Below are positions 43,748 through 57,926 of a stretch of 64,000 bases of DNA, piece by piece. The notes beneath the pieces were generated by a model. It had not been told where the DNA came from. It made no database searches and saw only the letters and a list, made by a program, of their open reading frames with translations. Positions within the stretch are counted from its first letter, which is position 1. The number at the start of each line of letters is the position of its first letter. Both the position numbers and the translations under genes were made by a program. The DNA is from Streptomyces coelicoflavus (lineage in GTDB: Bacteria; Actinomycetota; Actinomycetes; Streptomycetales; Streptomycetaceae): NCBI RefSeq assembly GCF_003112555.1, contig NZ_BEWB01000006.1, positions 1 to 64,000 of the forward strand, given 5' to 3'.

Positions 43748-45135
43748 GCCCGTACCTCGCCGCTGAAGACCTCTCGATGTTCGGCACCGATCCCTGGTGG
43801 CTGGTCGTCATCAAGGCGGTCTTCTGCTTCGCCTTCCTCATGGTGACCGTGCTGTTCTCCATCGTGTGGGAGCGCAAGGTCGTCGCCTGGATGCAGCTGC
43901 GCATCGGCCCGAACCGGCACGGCCCCTGGGGCATGCTCCAGTCGCTCGCCGACGGCATCAAGCTGATGCTCAAGGAAGACGTCATCGTCAAGCGCGCCGA
44001 CAAGGCGGTCTACGTCCTCGCGCCGATCGTGGCGGCCATTCCGGCCTTCATGGCGATCGCGGTGATCCCCTTCGGGCCGGCCGGCAACGAGATCTCGATC
44101 TTCGGCCACCGCACCGCCATGCAGCTCACCGACCTGCCGATCGCCATGCTGTTCATCCTGGCGGTCGCCTCGGTCGGCATCTACGGCATCGTGCTCGCCG
44201 GCTGGAGCTCCGGATCGACGTACCCGCTCCTCGGCGGACTGCGGTCCTGCGCCCAGATGATCTCCTACGAGATCGCGATGGGCGCCGCGTTCGCCTCGGT
44301 CTTCCTCTACTCCGGGTCGATGTCCACCTCGGAGATCGTCGCCCAGCAGGACGACCGCTGGTACATCGTGCTGCTGCCGGTCTCCTTCATCCTCTACATC
44401 GTCACGATGGTCGGCGAGACCAACCGCGCCCCCTTCGACATGCCCGAGTCCGAGGGCGACCTCGTGGGCGGCTTCAACACCGAGTACTCGTCGATCAAGT
44501 TCGCGATGTTCATGCTCGCCGAGTACGTGAACATGGTGACGGTGTCGGCGGTCGCCACCACGCTGTTCCTCGGCGGCTGGCGGGCCCCCTGGCCGATCAG
44601 CACCTTCTGGGAGGGCGCCAACCACGGCTGGTGGCCGCTGCTCTGGTTCGTGGTCAAGGTCCAGCTGCTGCTGTTCTTCTTCATCTGGCTGCGCGGCACC
44701 CTTCCCCGGGTCCGCTACGACCAGTTGATGAAGCTCGGGTGGAAGGTCCTCATCCCGGTCTCCCTGGTCTGGCTGATGCTGGTCGCGACCGTGCGGGCGC
44801 TCCGGAACGAGAACTACGGCTTCAGCGACATCGCCCTCTACATCGGCGGCGGGGTCCTGGTCCTGCTGCTGTTGTCCTTCCTCGTGGACATGTACCGCGA
44901 CAAGGGCGCGAAGGACGCCGACCAGCCCGTCGACCAGCCTGCCGACACCGGCGCCGCGTTCGACCCGATGGCCGGCGGATTCCCCGTGCCGCCGCTGCCG
45001 GGGCAGGCGGTGCCGCCGGTGCCCAGGCGTCGTCCCCGCCGGGAGCGGGAGCTGATTGTCAGTGGCGGGCCCGATACTCACAGTGACGGATCTGTGGACG
45101 GATCTACGGATGGAAAGGAGGCGTCCGATGGCTGA
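43744..45135 (+). CDS. nuoH: NADH-quinone oxidoreductase subunit H
   Basis: 463 residues, an eight-helix membrane subunit forming the quinone channel. Signatures [21 protein letters not shown] and [25 protein letters not shown] are intact apart from normal variation. A Pro-rich tail of about 90 residues after the last helix is longer than in most bacteria and contains basic RRRPRRER. Its stop overlaps nuoI by eight bases. Confidence 0.96.
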   Translation: MSPYLAAEDLSMFGTDPWWLVVIKAVFCFAFLMVTVLFSIVWERKVVAWMQLRIGPNRHGPWGMLQSLADGIKLMLKEDVIVKRADKAVYVLAPIVAAIPAFMAIAVIPFGPAGNEISIFGHRTAMQLTDLPIAMLFILAVASVGIYGIVLAGWSSGSTYPLLGGLRSCAQMISYEIAMGAAFASVFLYSGSMSTSEIVAQQDDRWYIVLLPVSFILYIVTMVGETNRAPFDMPESEGDLVGGFNTEYSSIKFAMFMLAEYVNMVTVSAVATTLFLGGWRAPWPISTFWEGANHGWWPLLWFVVKVQLLLFFFIWLRGTLPRVRYDQLMKLGWKVLIPVSLVWLMLVATVRALRNENYGFSDIALYIGGGVLVLLLLSFLVDMYRDKGAKDADQPVDQPADTGAAFDPMAGGFPVPPLPGQAVPPVPRRRPRRERELIVSGGPDTHSDGSVDGSTDGKEASDG

Positions 45136-45823
45136 GGAAAACAAGGGACACAGCGAAAACGCGGAACACGGGGCACACACGGAACACGGGGAGCACAAGG
45201 GGACCGACCCCGGTTTCATGAACCCCGTGGCCGGCTTCGGCGTGACCTTCAAGGCCATGTTCAAGAAGCGGCTGACCGAGCAGTACCCGGAGCAGAAGAA
45301 GACCACCGCTCCGCGGTTCCACGGACGGCACCAGCTCAACCGCCATCCGGACGGCCTGGAGAAGTGCGTCGGCTGCGAGCTGTGCGCCTGGGCCTGCCCC
45401 GCCGACGCCATCTACGTCGAGGGCGCGGACAACACCGACGAGGAGCGCTACTCGCCGGGCGAGCGGTACGGCCGCGTCTACCAGATCAACTACGCCCGCT
45501 GCATCCTGTGCGGCCTGTGCATCGAGGCGTGCCCCACGCGCGCGTTGACGATGACCAACGAGTTCGAACTGGCCGACTCCAGCCGCGCCAACCTCATCTT
45601 CACCAAGGACCAGCTCCTCGCCGGCCTGGAGGAGGGCATGGTCGACTCGCCCCACGCCATCTACCCGGGCACCGACGAGCAGGACTACTACCGGGGCCTG
45701 GTCACCGAGGCCGCGCCCGGCACGGTCCAGCAGGTCGCCCACTCCAAGGGCGAGGTCGTCCAGGAGGGCGACTCGACCTTCGGCGCGACCGAGCCGGCGT
45801 CGGAGGAGGTGATCCGCCGATGA
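45128..45823 (+). CDS. nuoI: NADH-quinone oxidoreductase subunit I
   Basis: 231 residues with two [4Fe-4S] motifs: C80, C83, C86, C90 and C125, C128, C131, C135, the last step before cluster N2. The N-terminus is unusually rich in His and acidic residues ([15 protein letters not shown]), unlike canonical NuoI. A near-perfect AAAGGAGG lies seven bases before ATG 45128, which settles the start over an in-frame codon 24 residues upstream. Confidence 0.96.
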   Translation: MAEENKGHSENAEHGAHTEHGEHKGTDPGFMNPVAGFGVTFKAMFKKRLTEQYPEQKKTTAPRFHGRHQLNRHPDGLEKCVGCELCAWACPADAIYVEGADNTDEERYSPGERYGRVYQINYARCILCGLCIEACPTRALTMTNEFELADSSRANLIFTKDQLLAGLEEGMVDSPHAIYPGTDEQDYYRGLVTEAAPGTVQQVAHSKGEVVQEGDSTFGATEPASEEVIRR

Positions 45824-46704
45824 GCGCGCAGCTCGCCGCCGCGGCGACCCTCTCCGCCGGGACCTCCACCGGGGAGGCCGTCCAGTTCTGGATCCTCGGC
45901 ACGGTCGCGGTGATCGGCGCCCTGTGCACCGTCTTCATGAAGAAGGCCGTGCACAGCGCGCTGTGCCTCGCGGGGACCATGATCATTCTGGCGGTGTTCT
46001 ACCTCGCCAACGGTGCCTACTTCCTCGGCATCGTGCAGATCGTCGTCTACACCGGCGCCATCATGATGCTGTTCCTGTTCGTGGTGATGCTCGTCGGCGT
46101 CACCGCGGCGGACTCCCTGAAGGAGACCATCAAGGGCCAGCGCTGGCTGGCCCTGGTGTCCGGACTCGGCTTCGGCATCCTGCTGATCGCCGGCATCGGC
46201 AACGCCTCCGTATCGGAGTTCACCGGCCTCGCCCAGGCGAATGCGAACGGCAACGTGGAGGGCATCGCGTCCCTCATCTTCACCAAGTACGTCTTCGCCT
46301 TCGAGATCACCGGCGCGCTGCTCATCACGGCCGCCGTCGGCGCCATGGTGCTCACCCACCGCGAGCGCACCGAACGTGCCCGGACCCAGCGCGAGCTGTC
46401 CGAGCAGCGCGTCCGCGACGGCAAGTACCTGCCGCCGCTGCCGGCGCCGGGTGTGTACGCCCGGCACAACGCGGTCGACATCGCGGGTCTGCTGCCCGAC
46501 GGCACCCCGTCCGAGCTGACCGTCAGCAAGACGCTGCGCGAGCGGGGCCAGATCCGCGACGTGTCGATGGAGGCGCTGAACGACCTGAAGGCGCTGGAGC
46601 AGCGGGCCGAGGAGCGGCTGGAACGCAAGGCCGTCGGTCCGGCGGGCTCCGGACGGCCCGACACGCGGCCCGACTCCAAGCGGTCCGAGGAGGCGTCGAA
46701 GTGA
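45820..46704 (+). CDS. nuoJ: NADH-quinone oxidoreductase subunit J
   Basis: 294 residues, five-helix membrane subunit. Recognised by order and by the conserved [19 protein letters not shown] helix. A long cytoplasmic C-terminal extension of about 100 residues, charged and helical, follows the last membrane helix. It overlaps nuoI by four bases and nuoK by four. Confidence 0.95.
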   Translation: MSAQLAAAATLSAGTSTGEAVQFWILGTVAVIGALCTVFMKKAVHSALCLAGTMIILAVFYLANGAYFLGIVQIVVYTGAIMMLFLFVVMLVGVTAADSLKETIKGQRWLALVSGLGFGILLIAGIGNASVSEFTGLAQANANGNVEGIASLIFTKYVFAFEITGALLITAAVGAMVLTHRERTERARTQRELSEQRVRDGKYLPPLPAPGVYARHNAVDIAGLLPDGTPSELTVSKTLRERGQIRDVSMEALNDLKALEQRAEERLERKAVGPAGSGRPDTRPDSKRSEEASK

Positions 46705-47000
46705 ACCCCGTCAACTACCTCTACCTCGCGGCCCTGTTGTTCACGATCGGCGCCACCGGCGTGCTGATCCGGCGCAACGCGATCGTGGTCTTCATGTGCG
46801 TCGAGCTGATGCTCAACGCCTGCAACCTCGCGTTCGTCGCCTTCTCCCGGATGCACGGCAACCTCGACGGCCAGATCATCGCCTTCTTCACGATGGTCGT
46901 CGCCGCCGCGGAGGTCGTGGTCGGGCTCGCGATCATCGTGTCCCTGTTCCGTTCCCGCCACTCGGCCTCGGTCGACGACGCCAGCCTGATGAAGCTGTGA
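46701..47000 (+). CDS. nuoK: NADH-quinone oxidoreductase subunit K
   Basis: 99 residues, three helices, with the membrane-buried Glu in [15 protein letters not shown] and a second in [10 protein letters not shown] needed for proton transfer. Normal length. GTG start overlaps nuoJ; nuoL follows after 14 bases. Confidence 0.97.
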   Translation: MNPVNYLYLAALLFTIGATGVLIRRNAIVVFMCVELMLNACNLAFVAFSRMHGNLDGQIIAFFTMVVAAAEVVVGLAIIVSLFRSRHSASVDDASLMKL

Positions 47001-47014
47001 GGGGCTGCTGAAAC

Positions 47015-48979
47015 GTGGAGAACCTGATTGCGCTGCTGGTGGCGGCGCCCCTGCTAGGAGCGGTCGTCCTGCTGTGCGGCGGACGCCGGCTGGACCGCGT
47101 CGGCCACTGGATCGGCACGCTGCTGGCCGCCGTGTCCTTCGTGATCGGCCTCGTCCTCTTCGCCGACCTGCTCGGCAGCGGCGCCGAGGACCGCACCCTG
47201 ACGCAGCACCTGTTCAGCTGGATCCCGGTGGAGGGCTTCCAGGCCGACGTCGCCTTCCGGCTCGACCAGCTGTCGATGACGTTCGTCCTGCTGATCACCG
47301 GCGTCGGCTCGCTCATCCATCTGTACTCGGTCGCGTACATGGAGCACGACGAGCGCCGCCGCCGCTTCTTCGGCTACCTGAACCTGTTCCTCGCGGCGAT
47401 GCTGATCCTCGTCCTCGCCGACAACTACCTGCTGCTGTACGTCGGCTGGGAGGGCGTCGGTCTCGCCTCCTACCTGCTGATCGGTTTCTGGCAGCACAAG
47501 CCCAGCGCCGCCACCGCCGCGAAGAAGGCCTTCCTGGTCAACCGCGTCGGCGACATGGGCCTGTCCATCGGCATCATGCTGATGTTCCTGTGGTTCGGCA
47601 CCTTCGCCTTCGGGCCGGTGCTCGGCGGCCACGGGGAGGCCGGGCTCGCGAGCGGGGCGGACGAGGGCAAGCTCACCGCGATCGCCCTGATGCTGCTGCT
47701 CGCCGCCTGCGGCAAGTCCGCCCAGGTGCCGCTGCAGTCCTGGCTCGGTGACGCGATGGAGGGCCCGACCCCGGTCTCGGCCCTCATCCACGCCGCGACC
47801 ATGGTGACGGCGGGCGTGTACCTGATCGTCCGCTCCGGGGCCATCTTCAACGGCGCCCCCGACGCGCAGTTGGTGGTCACCATCGTCGGCGCGGTCACGC
47901 TGCTGTTCGGTGCGATCGTCGGTTGCGCCAAGGACGACATCAAGAAGGCGCTGGCCGGCTCGACCATGTCGCAGATCGGCTACATGGTGCTCGCCGCGGG
48001 CCTCGGCCCCATCGGCTACGTCTTCGCGATCATGCACCTGGTCACCCACGGCTTCTTCAAGGCCGGGCTGTTCCTCGGCGCAGGCTCCGTCATGCACGGC
48101 ATGAACGACGAGGTCGACATGCGCCGCTACGGCGGACTGCGCAAGTACATGCCGGTCACCTTCGTCACCTTCGGCCTCGGCTACCTCGCCATCATCGGCT
48201 TCCCGGGCCTGTCCGGCTTCTTCTCCAAGGACAAGATCATCGAGGCTGCGTTCGCCAAGGGCGGCACCGAGGGCTGGATCCTCGGCGCCTGCGCCCTGCT
48301 GGGCGCGGCCATCACCGCGTACTACATGACGCGCGTGATGCTGATGACGTTCTTCGGCGAGGAGCGCTGGCGCGACGCCCCGACGCCGTCGCCGGCCAAG
48401 CCCGACGTGGAGCCCGCCGCCGAGACCCGCGGCGAATACGAGCCGCCGCACCCGCACGAGTCGCCGGGGCTCATGACGATCCCGATGATCGTGCTGGCCG
48501 TCGGATCGGTCGCGGGCGGTGCCTTCTTCAGCATCGGCGACCGCTTCCTGCACTGGCTGGAGCCCATCACCGGGCACAGCCACGGCGACTCGCCGATCAG
48601 CGCCGGCGCGGTCACCGGAGCGACGGTGGCCTGCATGGTCGTCGGCGTCGTCCTCGCCTGGGCGCAGTACGGGCGCCGTCCGGTCCCGGCCGTCGCCCCG
48701 CGCGGGTCGCTGCTCACCCGGGCCGCCCGGCGCGACCTGCTCCAGGACGACTTCAACCACGTCGTCCTGGTCCGCGGCGGCGAGCACCTCACGCGCTCCC
48801 TGGTCTACGTCGACCACACCCTGGTCGACGGAGTCGTCAACGGCACGGCGGCCTCGTTCGGCGGCCTGTCCGGGCGGATGCGCAAGCTGCAGAACGGCTT
48901 CGCGCGCTCGTACGCGGTCTCGATGTTCGGCGGTGCGGCACTCCTGGTCGCCGCGACCCTGCTGATGAGGGCGGTCTGA
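47015..48979 (+). CDS. nuoL: NADH-quinone oxidoreductase subunit L
   Basis: 654 residues, the distal antiporter-like proton-pumping subunit. The typical [10 protein letters not shown] segment, the [12 protein letters not shown] helix with conserved His, and [16 protein letters not shown] are present. A C-terminal long amphipathic helix region ends near the stop. GTG start 14 bases after nuoK. Confidence 0.96.
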   Translation: MENLIALLVAAPLLGAVVLLCGGRRLDRVGHWIGTLLAAVSFVIGLVLFADLLGSGAEDRTLTQHLFSWIPVEGFQADVAFRLDQLSMTFVLLITGVGSLIHLYSVAYMEHDERRRRFFGYLNLFLAAMLILVLADNYLLLYVGWEGVGLASYLLIGFWQHKPSAATAAKKAFLVNRVGDMGLSIGIMLMFLWFGTFAFGPVLGGHGEAGLASGADEGKLTAIALMLLLAACGKSAQVPLQSWLGDAMEGPTPVSALIHAATMVTAGVYLIVRSGAIFNGAPDAQLVVTIVGAVTLLFGAIVGCAKDDIKKALAGSTMSQIGYMVLAAGLGPIGYVFAIMHLVTHGFFKAGLFLGAGSVMHGMNDEVDMRRYGGLRKYMPVTFVTFGLGYLAIIGFPGLSGFFSKDKIIEAAFAKGGTEGWILGACALLGAAITAYYMTRVMLMTFFGEERWRDAPTPSPAKPDVEPAAETRGEYEPPHPHESPGLMTIPMIVLAVGSVAGGAFFSIGDRFLHWLEPITGHSHGDSPISAGAVTGATVACMVVGVVLAWAQYGRRPVPAVAPRGSLLTRAARRDLLQDDFNHVVLVRGGEHLTRSLVYVDHTLVDGVVNGTAASFGGLSGRMRKLQNGFARSYAVSMFGGAALLVAATLLMRAV

Positions 48980-48984
48980 TACCG

Positions 48985-50552
<1,568 letters not shown>

Positions 50553-50556
<4 letters not shown>

Positions 50557-52211
50557 GCGCAACAGCCGTCCACAGCCTGTGGACAACGGCGGCGACGGCG
50601 GCCGACCCGATCGCCAAGATCGACGCGCCGAAGATCGAGTACGGGCAGCTGTCGCCCGTCCTCATCGTCATCGGCGCCGCGATCATCGGAATCCTGGTCG
50701 AGGCCTTCGTGCCGCGCAGGTCCCGCTACTACACCCAGATGTTCTTGTCCGCCGTCGCCCTGATCGCGGCGTTCGCCGCGGTCGTCGCGCTCGCGGCGCG
50801 CGGGTACGGCACGACCAGGGCCGGCATCACGGCGATGGGCGCCATCGCCGTCGACGGGCCGGCCCTCTTCCTTCAGGGCACCATCCTGCTGACCAGCCTG
50901 GTCGGCCTCTTCACCTTCGCCGAGCGGCGCCTCGACCCGGAGCAGCACGGCAACCGCGTCGACTCCTTCGCCGCGCAGGCGGCCGCCGTACCGGGCAGCG
51001 AGAGCGAGCAGAAGGCGGTCAAGGCGGGCTTCACCACCACGGAGGTGTTCCCGCTCCTGCTCTTCGCCGTCGTCGGCATGCTGGTCTTCCCGGCGGCCAA
51101 CGACCTGCTGACGCTCTTCGTGGCCCTGGAGGTCTTCTCCCTCCCGCTGTACCTGCTGTGCGCCCTGGCCCGCCGCAAGCGGCTCATGTCGCAGGAGGCG
51201 GCGGTCAAGTACTTCCTGCTCGGCGCCTTCGCCTCCGCGTTCACCCTGTTCGGCATCGCCCTGCTCTACGGCTACGCGGGCTCGATGTCGTACGGCACGA
51301 TCGCCCAGGTCGTCGACGGCACCGTCCAGAACGTCACCCCGGCGCTCGCCGACACCATGGGCAACGACGCGCTGCTGCTCGTCGGCTCCGCGCTGATCGT
51401 CATGGGCCTGCTGTTCAAGGTGGGCGCGGTGCCGTTCCACATGTGGACGCCGGACGTGTACCAGGGCGCGCCGACCCCGGTGACCGGCTTCATGGCGGCG
51501 GCGACCAAGGTGGCCGCCTTCGGTGCCCTGCTCCGCATCCTCTACGTCGTCCTGCCGGGCCTGCGCTGGGACTGGCGGCCGGTGATGTGGGGCGTGGTGA
51601 TCGTCACGATGCTGGTGGGCGCGATCGTCGCGATCACGCAGACCGACATCAAGCGGCTGCTGGCGTACTCGTCGATCGCGCACGCGGGCTTCATCCTCGC
51701 CGGTGTCATCGCGGCCACGCCGTCGGGCATCTCGTCCGTCCTCTTCTACCTGGCCGCGTACTCCTTCGTCACGATCGGCGCCTTCGCGGTCGTCACGCTG
51801 GTCCGCGACGCGGGCGGCGAGGCGACGCACCTGTCGAAGTGGGCCGGGCTCGGTCGCAGGTCGCCGCTGGTGGCGGCGGTCTTCGCGGTGTTCCTGCTGG
51901 CCTTCGCCGGTATCCCGCTGACCTCCGGGTTCTCGGGCAAGTTCGCCGTGTTCAAGGCGGCGGCGGAGGGCGGCGCGGCCCCGCTGGTCGTGATCGGTGT
52001 GATCTCGTCGGCGATCGCGGCGTTCTTCTACATCCGCGTGATCGTGCTGATGTTCTTCAGTGAGCCCCGCCCCGAGGGCCCGACCGTCGCGGTGCCGTCC
52101 CCGCTGACGATGACGGCGATCGCCGTGGGCGTGGCGGTCACGGTGGTGCTCGGTGTGGCGCCGCAGTACTTCCTGGACCTGGCGGGTCAGGCGGGGGTGT
52201 TCGTGCGCTGA
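50553..52211 (+). CDS. nuoN: NADH-quinone oxidoreductase subunit N
   Basis: 552 residues, third antiporter-like proton-pumping subunit. VGAVPFHMWTPDVYQGAPTPVTGF and IKRLLAYSSIAHAGF are the hallmarks. The N-terminal region up to about residue 35 is extended. Last gene of the operon; a strong hairpin terminator lies 26 bases after its stop. Confidence 0.96.
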
Positions 52212-52237
52212 CGCGCGCCGGCGGCTTGGTGGCTTCG

Positions 52238-52282
52238 CGGCTGTGGTCCGGCCCTCTTCGCAGGGGTGCCGGACCACAGCCG
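52238..52282 (+). terminator. strong hairpin terminator of the nuo operon
   Basis: A perfect 15-bp stem: the arm at 52238-52252 (CGGCTGTGGTCCGGC) pairs with 52268-52282, and the 15-base loop can pair further. It lies between the converging nuoN and Uma2-family genes, so it can serve both. No U-tract follows. Confidence 0.8.
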
Positions 52283-52294
52283 TCTGTGCCGGGA

Positions 52295-52894
52295 CTACTC
52301 GCCGCCGCGGCGCGGCTTGATGGCCGTCAGATCCAGGTCCATCGGGAACGGCGCGCTCACCTTCATGCGCTCGCGGAAGATGCCGACGCTGGTGTAGGCG
52401 CCGGTGGTGGGCTCCAGCTCGAAGGCGTGGACGACGGCGAGGCCCTTCTCGTTCTCCACCCGCCAGTAGTGGGCGATACCGGCCCGGGCGTACTTCAGGG
52501 GCTTGGTCTCGCGGTCGCGGGAGACCGATTCGGGGGAGACGACCTCGACGGCCAGAGTGACGGCCTCGGCGGGGAAGCGGGTCTGCCCCGGGTCCTGGAC
52601 CACGTCTTCCCGCACGACGATCACGTCTGGCTCGGGCCGGTTCTGCCGGTCGATGTCGATGGTGAACTCACGGATGACGTCGAACTCCGCCGGGGCGAGC
52701 GAGTGGAGCTGCCACTCGAAGAAGCTCACAGCACGCGAGTGGAAGATGGTCTGCGGACTCACGAAGACGAGGCTCCCGTCGATCAGCTCCGTATGCGGAG
52801 GCAGGTTCGGAAGCCGGTCGAGGTCGTCCGCGGTCCAGCCGCCCTCCGGTGGGGTCGGCCAGTCGGGTGCGGACGCCTTCGGTGCGACGCTCAT
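52295..52894 (-). CDS. Uma2-family PD-(D/E)XK nuclease-like protein
   Basis: 199 residues. The core shows EPDVIVVREDV, LAVEVVSPESVSRDRETKPLKYARAGIAHYWRV, the Uma2 pattern with D and E-x-V active-site candidates. Uma2 proteins are abundant in streptomycetes and of unclear role. ATG at 52894 is favoured because GGGAG lies five bases upstream; an in-frame ATG at 52906 would add four residues. Faces the nuo terminator. Confidence 0.82.
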   Translation of the reverse strand: MSVAPKASAPDWPTPPEGGWTADDLDRLPNLPPHTELIDGSLVFVSPQTIFHSRAVSFFEWQLHSLAPAEFDVIREFTIDIDRQNRPEPDVIVVREDVVQDPGQTRFPAEAVTLAVEVVSPESVSRDRETKPLKYARAGIAHYWRVENEKGLAVVHAFELEPTTGAYTSVGIFRERMKVSAPFPMDLDLTAIKPRRGGE

Positions 52895-53126
52895 CAGTGC
52901 TCCCATGGGACGGAGTCTCGCGGGTGCAATCAGACTATCCGCCGGAATCGGGCGGGTCTCCCGCGAACGTGTGAACGATCGTCGTGTCCTTGACGCGGGC
53001 TGCGTCGGGCAACCTGTGGATAACTCCGGGGCTGTCGGTGCGGACCCCTATCGTTGAGGCAGTGGTCGGGGCAGGACGGACCAGACAGACCGGACGGGCG
53101 AGGCAGTACGTACGGGGGACGGGACG

Positions 53127-55157
<2,031 letters not shown>

Positions 55158-55189
55158 CGGGGCGGTTGAAGACGACGACTCGGCCACGG

Positions 55190-55207
55190 GCGCCCGCTTC
55201 GGGGCGC
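55190..55207. terminator. short hairpin after recQ
   Basis: GCGCCC (55190-55195) pairs with GGGCGC (55202-55207) across six bases, 33 bases after the recQ stop and before the converging peptidase gene. Weak but well placed. Confidence 0.35.
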
Positions 55208-55256
55208 GAACCCCACAGTGAGTCCGGCGGGGGGACGGAGGAGGGGCTGCCGGGGG

Positions 55257-56195
55257 TCAGGCCAGGGCGGTCAGTCCGGGAGCGAAGGTGATCAGGAGGG
55301 GGATCAGCGGGACCAGGGCGGCGGTCGCCGTGGTCAGGGCGCGGCGCCGGCGGGGCATGCGGGGCCGGGGCTCCAGGAGGCGGTCGACCCGCTCGCCGAG
55401 GAGGCGGTGGCTGGAGGCGCAGGAGAGGACGCCGCGGTGCTGGTTCAGCTCGATCAGGGCCAGCGCGGTGGTCAGATGGCCGCAGCGGCGCGATGCGGTG
55501 TCGTCGGCCGAGAGCTCGACCAGTCGGTGGGTCTGGTCGCAGAAGTGGGCGAAGAGCGGGACGCTCGGGAACCCGGTGGCCAGCGCGGTGGACAGGTGCA
55601 GCAGCCAGTCGTGGCGGGCCCGGGCGTGTCCGCGCTCGTGGGTGAGGACGGCGTCCAGCTGATGGTCGGTGAGCCGGTGCAGGGCGCCGGTGGTGACGAT
55701 CAGCTGGGGCGGGTTGCCGGGCATCCACCAGGCGTCCGGGTACTCGTCCTCCAGCACCAGCAGGGGGCCGCGGGCGGCGGGGAGCCCGGCGGGCAGGTCG
55801 GGGGCCCGCTCGCGCAGGTGGGCGCGTGAGCGGGCGCGCCGGCGGCGGGCCTCGACGAGTTCACGGGCGAGCATCGCGGTCGTCCAGGCGGCGCCGCCCG
55901 CCAGCAGAAGGGTGAGGACGGCCGCCCAGACCGGCCCGGCGGAGAGGTTGTACGCCGCGGTCACCGCGGGCGGTGCCGGAGCGAAGAGCTGGGCGCGGAC
56001 GGTGCCGAAGACGGCGGTGGCGCCGAGGACGAGGGAGGTCAGACAGCACAGCAGTACGGTGGCGACCAGGCACTGCCACACCCACAGCCCGACCACGGGA
56101 TCCCGCTCGGGCCACGCGGAACGGGTCAGCGCGCGGGGCACCGGCACCGCGGCGGTCACGGCGACGACGAACAGCAGGAGCAGGCAGACGGTCAT
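55257..56195 (-). CDS. M56-family membrane metallopeptidase (BlaR1-like)
   Basis: 312 residues. Membrane helices at the N-terminus (1-18, 38-64, 88-110), then a zinc-protease domain with THERGH (HExxH at 186-190) and a downstream ELSAD that supplies the third ligand. A final hydrophobic segment follows. M56 members such as BlaR1 cleave a BlaI/MecI repressor in response to a signal. Here no BlaI-type gene adjoins, and no extracellular penicillin-binding domain is attached, so the target is unknown. ATG 56195 is chosen over upstream in-frame codons because the first helix starts there. Confidence 0.82.
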   Translation of the reverse strand: MTVCLLLLFVVAVTAAVPVPRALTRSAWPERDPVVGLWVWQCLVATVLLCCLTSLVLGATAVFGTVRAQLFAPAPPAVTAAYNLSAGPVWAAVLTLLLAGGAAWTTAMLARELVEARRRRARSRAHLRERAPDLPAGLPAARGPLLVLEDEYPDAWWMPGNPPQLIVTTGALHRLTDHQLDAVLTHERGHARARHDWLLHLSTALATGFPSVPLFAHFCDQTHRLVELSADDTASRRCGHLTTALALIELNQHRGVLSCASSHRLLGERVDRLLEPRPRMPRRRRALTTATAALVPLIPLLITFAPGLTALA

Positions 56196-56272
56196 GCCAC
56201 TGGCTCCGGATCCTGGTCGAAGGATGGGCGGCTCTGGCTGTACAGGGGTGGTGCTGGGCCGGGCCGTACGCG

Positions 56273-56312
56273 CACACCGCCCGACGCCAGTATGACGGGG
56301 CCGGGCGGTGTG
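56273..56312 (-). terminator. 11-bp perfect inverted repeat downstream of fahA
   Basis: CACACCGCCCG (56273-56283) and CGGGCGGTGTG (56302-56312) with an 18-base loop. It is about 100 bases past the stop of fahA and upstream of the peptidase gene on the same strand. Terminator of fahA or operator of the peptidase gene; the sequence does not decide. Confidence 0.5.
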
Positions 56313-56408
56313 AGTCAGGTGTCGGAGCTCATCGGATTCAGAAGGCGCCCGCACGGATCCCGGGGGTCCGGATCCCGCGGCCCGTCGGTCGCGTCGTCAG
56401 CCGTACCG

Positions 56409-57635
56409 TCAGGAGTCCCGCCCGACCACCCGTCCGGTGACCTCGCCCAGCCCCACCCGGACGCCGTCCGGCCCCGGTGCCCAGGCCGACAGGGTGACCA
56501 CGTCCCCGTCCTCCAGGAACGTCCGCTTGCCGTCCGGGAGTTCCAGCGGGTCGCGGCCGTTCCAGGTCAGTTCCAGCAGCGACCCGCGTTCCCGCTCGGT
56601 CGGTCCGCTCACCGTGCCCGAGCCGTAGAGGTCGCCGGTGCGCAGTGAGGCGCCGTTGACCGTCATGTGGGCCAACTGCTGGGCGGCCGTCCAGTACATG
56701 GTGGAGAACGGCGGCTCGGAGACGACGTGGCCGTTGACGGCGACCGAGATCCGCAGGTCGTAGCCGCCGGGGCCGTCCTGGTCGTCGTGCGTGTCGTCCA
56801 GGTAGGGCAGCAGTTCGTGCGTGCGCTCGGGCGGCGCGACCCGGGCCTCGTCCAGGGCGTCCAGGGGTGTGATCCATGCCGACACCGACGTGGTGAAGGA
56901 CTTGCCGAGGAACGGGCCGAGGGGCACGTACTCCCAGGCCTGGACGTCCCGTGCGGACCAGTCGTTGAGCAGGCAGAGCCCGAAGACGTGTTCGCGGAAG
57001 TCGCCGAGCGCCACCGGGCTGCCCTGGGGGGACGGCGTGCCCACCACGAAACCGACCTCGGCCTCGATGTCGAGACGGACGGACGGGCCGAAGACGGGAG
57101 CGGCGTCGGCCGGCGCCTTGCGCTGCCCCGACGGGCGCACGACGTCCGTGCCGGAGACGACGACGGTGCCGGAGCGGCCGTGGTAACCGATCGGCAGGTG
57201 CTTCCAGTTCGGGGTGAGGGGCTCGGCGGCGTCGGGGCGGAAGATCTGGCCGACGTTGCGGGCGTGGTTCTCGGAGGCGTAGAAGTCCACGTAGTCGGCG
57301 ACCTCGAAGGGCAGGTGCAGGGTCACCGACGACAGCGGGTGGAAGAGGGGTTCGAGGGTCTCGCGGTGGGAGGGGACCGTCACCCACGCCGTCAGCGCGC
57401 GCCGCACGTCCGACCACGCCGTGCGCCCGGCGGCCAGCAGCGGGTTGAGGGTGGGCTGCGCGAGCAGGGACGCGTACGGCGAGCCGAGCGCGTGGGCCGC
57501 AGCGCCCGCGTCGAGGACGTGGTCGCCGAGCCGGACGCCCACCGTCCGCTCCCGCGAGCCGGGGATCGAGAACACACCGTACGGAAGGTTGTGCGGGCCG
57601 AAGGGATCGCCCTCGGGGACATCGAAGGGGGGCAT
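56409..57635 (-). CDS. fahA: fumarylacetoacetase
   Basis: 408 residues, the last enzyme of tyrosine degradation, splitting fumarylacetoacetate into fumarate and acetoacetate. The N-terminal DPFGPHNLPYGVFS, the DFYASENHA motif near the active-site metal, and DIEAEVGFVVG are family marks. ATG 57635 has GAGG nine bases upstream and matches the usual family start; an in-frame ATG at 57665 is the alternative. Other tyrosine-pathway genes are not in the window. Confidence 0.9.
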   Translation of the reverse strand: MPPFDVPEGDPFGPHNLPYGVFSIPGSRERTVGVRLGDHVLDAGAAAHALGSPYASLLAQPTLNPLLAAGRTAWSDVRRALTAWVTVPSHRETLEPLFHPLSSVTLHLPFEVADYVDFYASENHARNVGQIFRPDAAEPLTPNWKHLPIGYHGRSGTVVVSGTDVVRPSGQRKAPADAAPVFGPSVRLDIEAEVGFVVGTPSPQGSPVALGDFREHVFGLCLLNDWSARDVQAWEYVPLGPFLGKSFTTSVSAWITPLDALDEARVAPPERTHELLPYLDDTHDDQDGPGGYDLRISVAVNGHVVSEPPFSTMYWTAAQQLAHMTVNGASLRTGDLYGSGTVSGPTERERGSLLELTWNGRDPLELPDGKRTFLEDGDVVTLSAWAPGPDGVRVGLGEVTGRVVGRDS

Positions 57636-57926
57636 CGGGTGCTGCCTCGCTTTCGTGCTCGCCATGTGCGCCGTGCGCGCCGTATGACACGTGGTCGGGC
57701 CACACGTTACGGGTGACCCACCGGTCTTGGGCAGCCACTGCCCCGCCTCGGGCCGGTCGAGGGCACGGCGACAGCGGGAAGCGGAACAAAAGGAAGTGCG
57801 ACGAGGATGTGGGCATGATCGGGCGTCCGCGTGCATCCGCGTACGGGTTCGAGCGCACTCACTACGTCCTCGTTCGGAAGCGGTCGCGGGTGAGTCGGAC
57901 GGGTGCGGTGTCCGTATTCTCTGATC

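Noticed and set aside
47054..48817. Long antisense frame opposite nuoL
   Set aside because: Complement of a conserved membrane protein; its product is Arg/Gly/Asp-rich nonsense typical of shadow frames.
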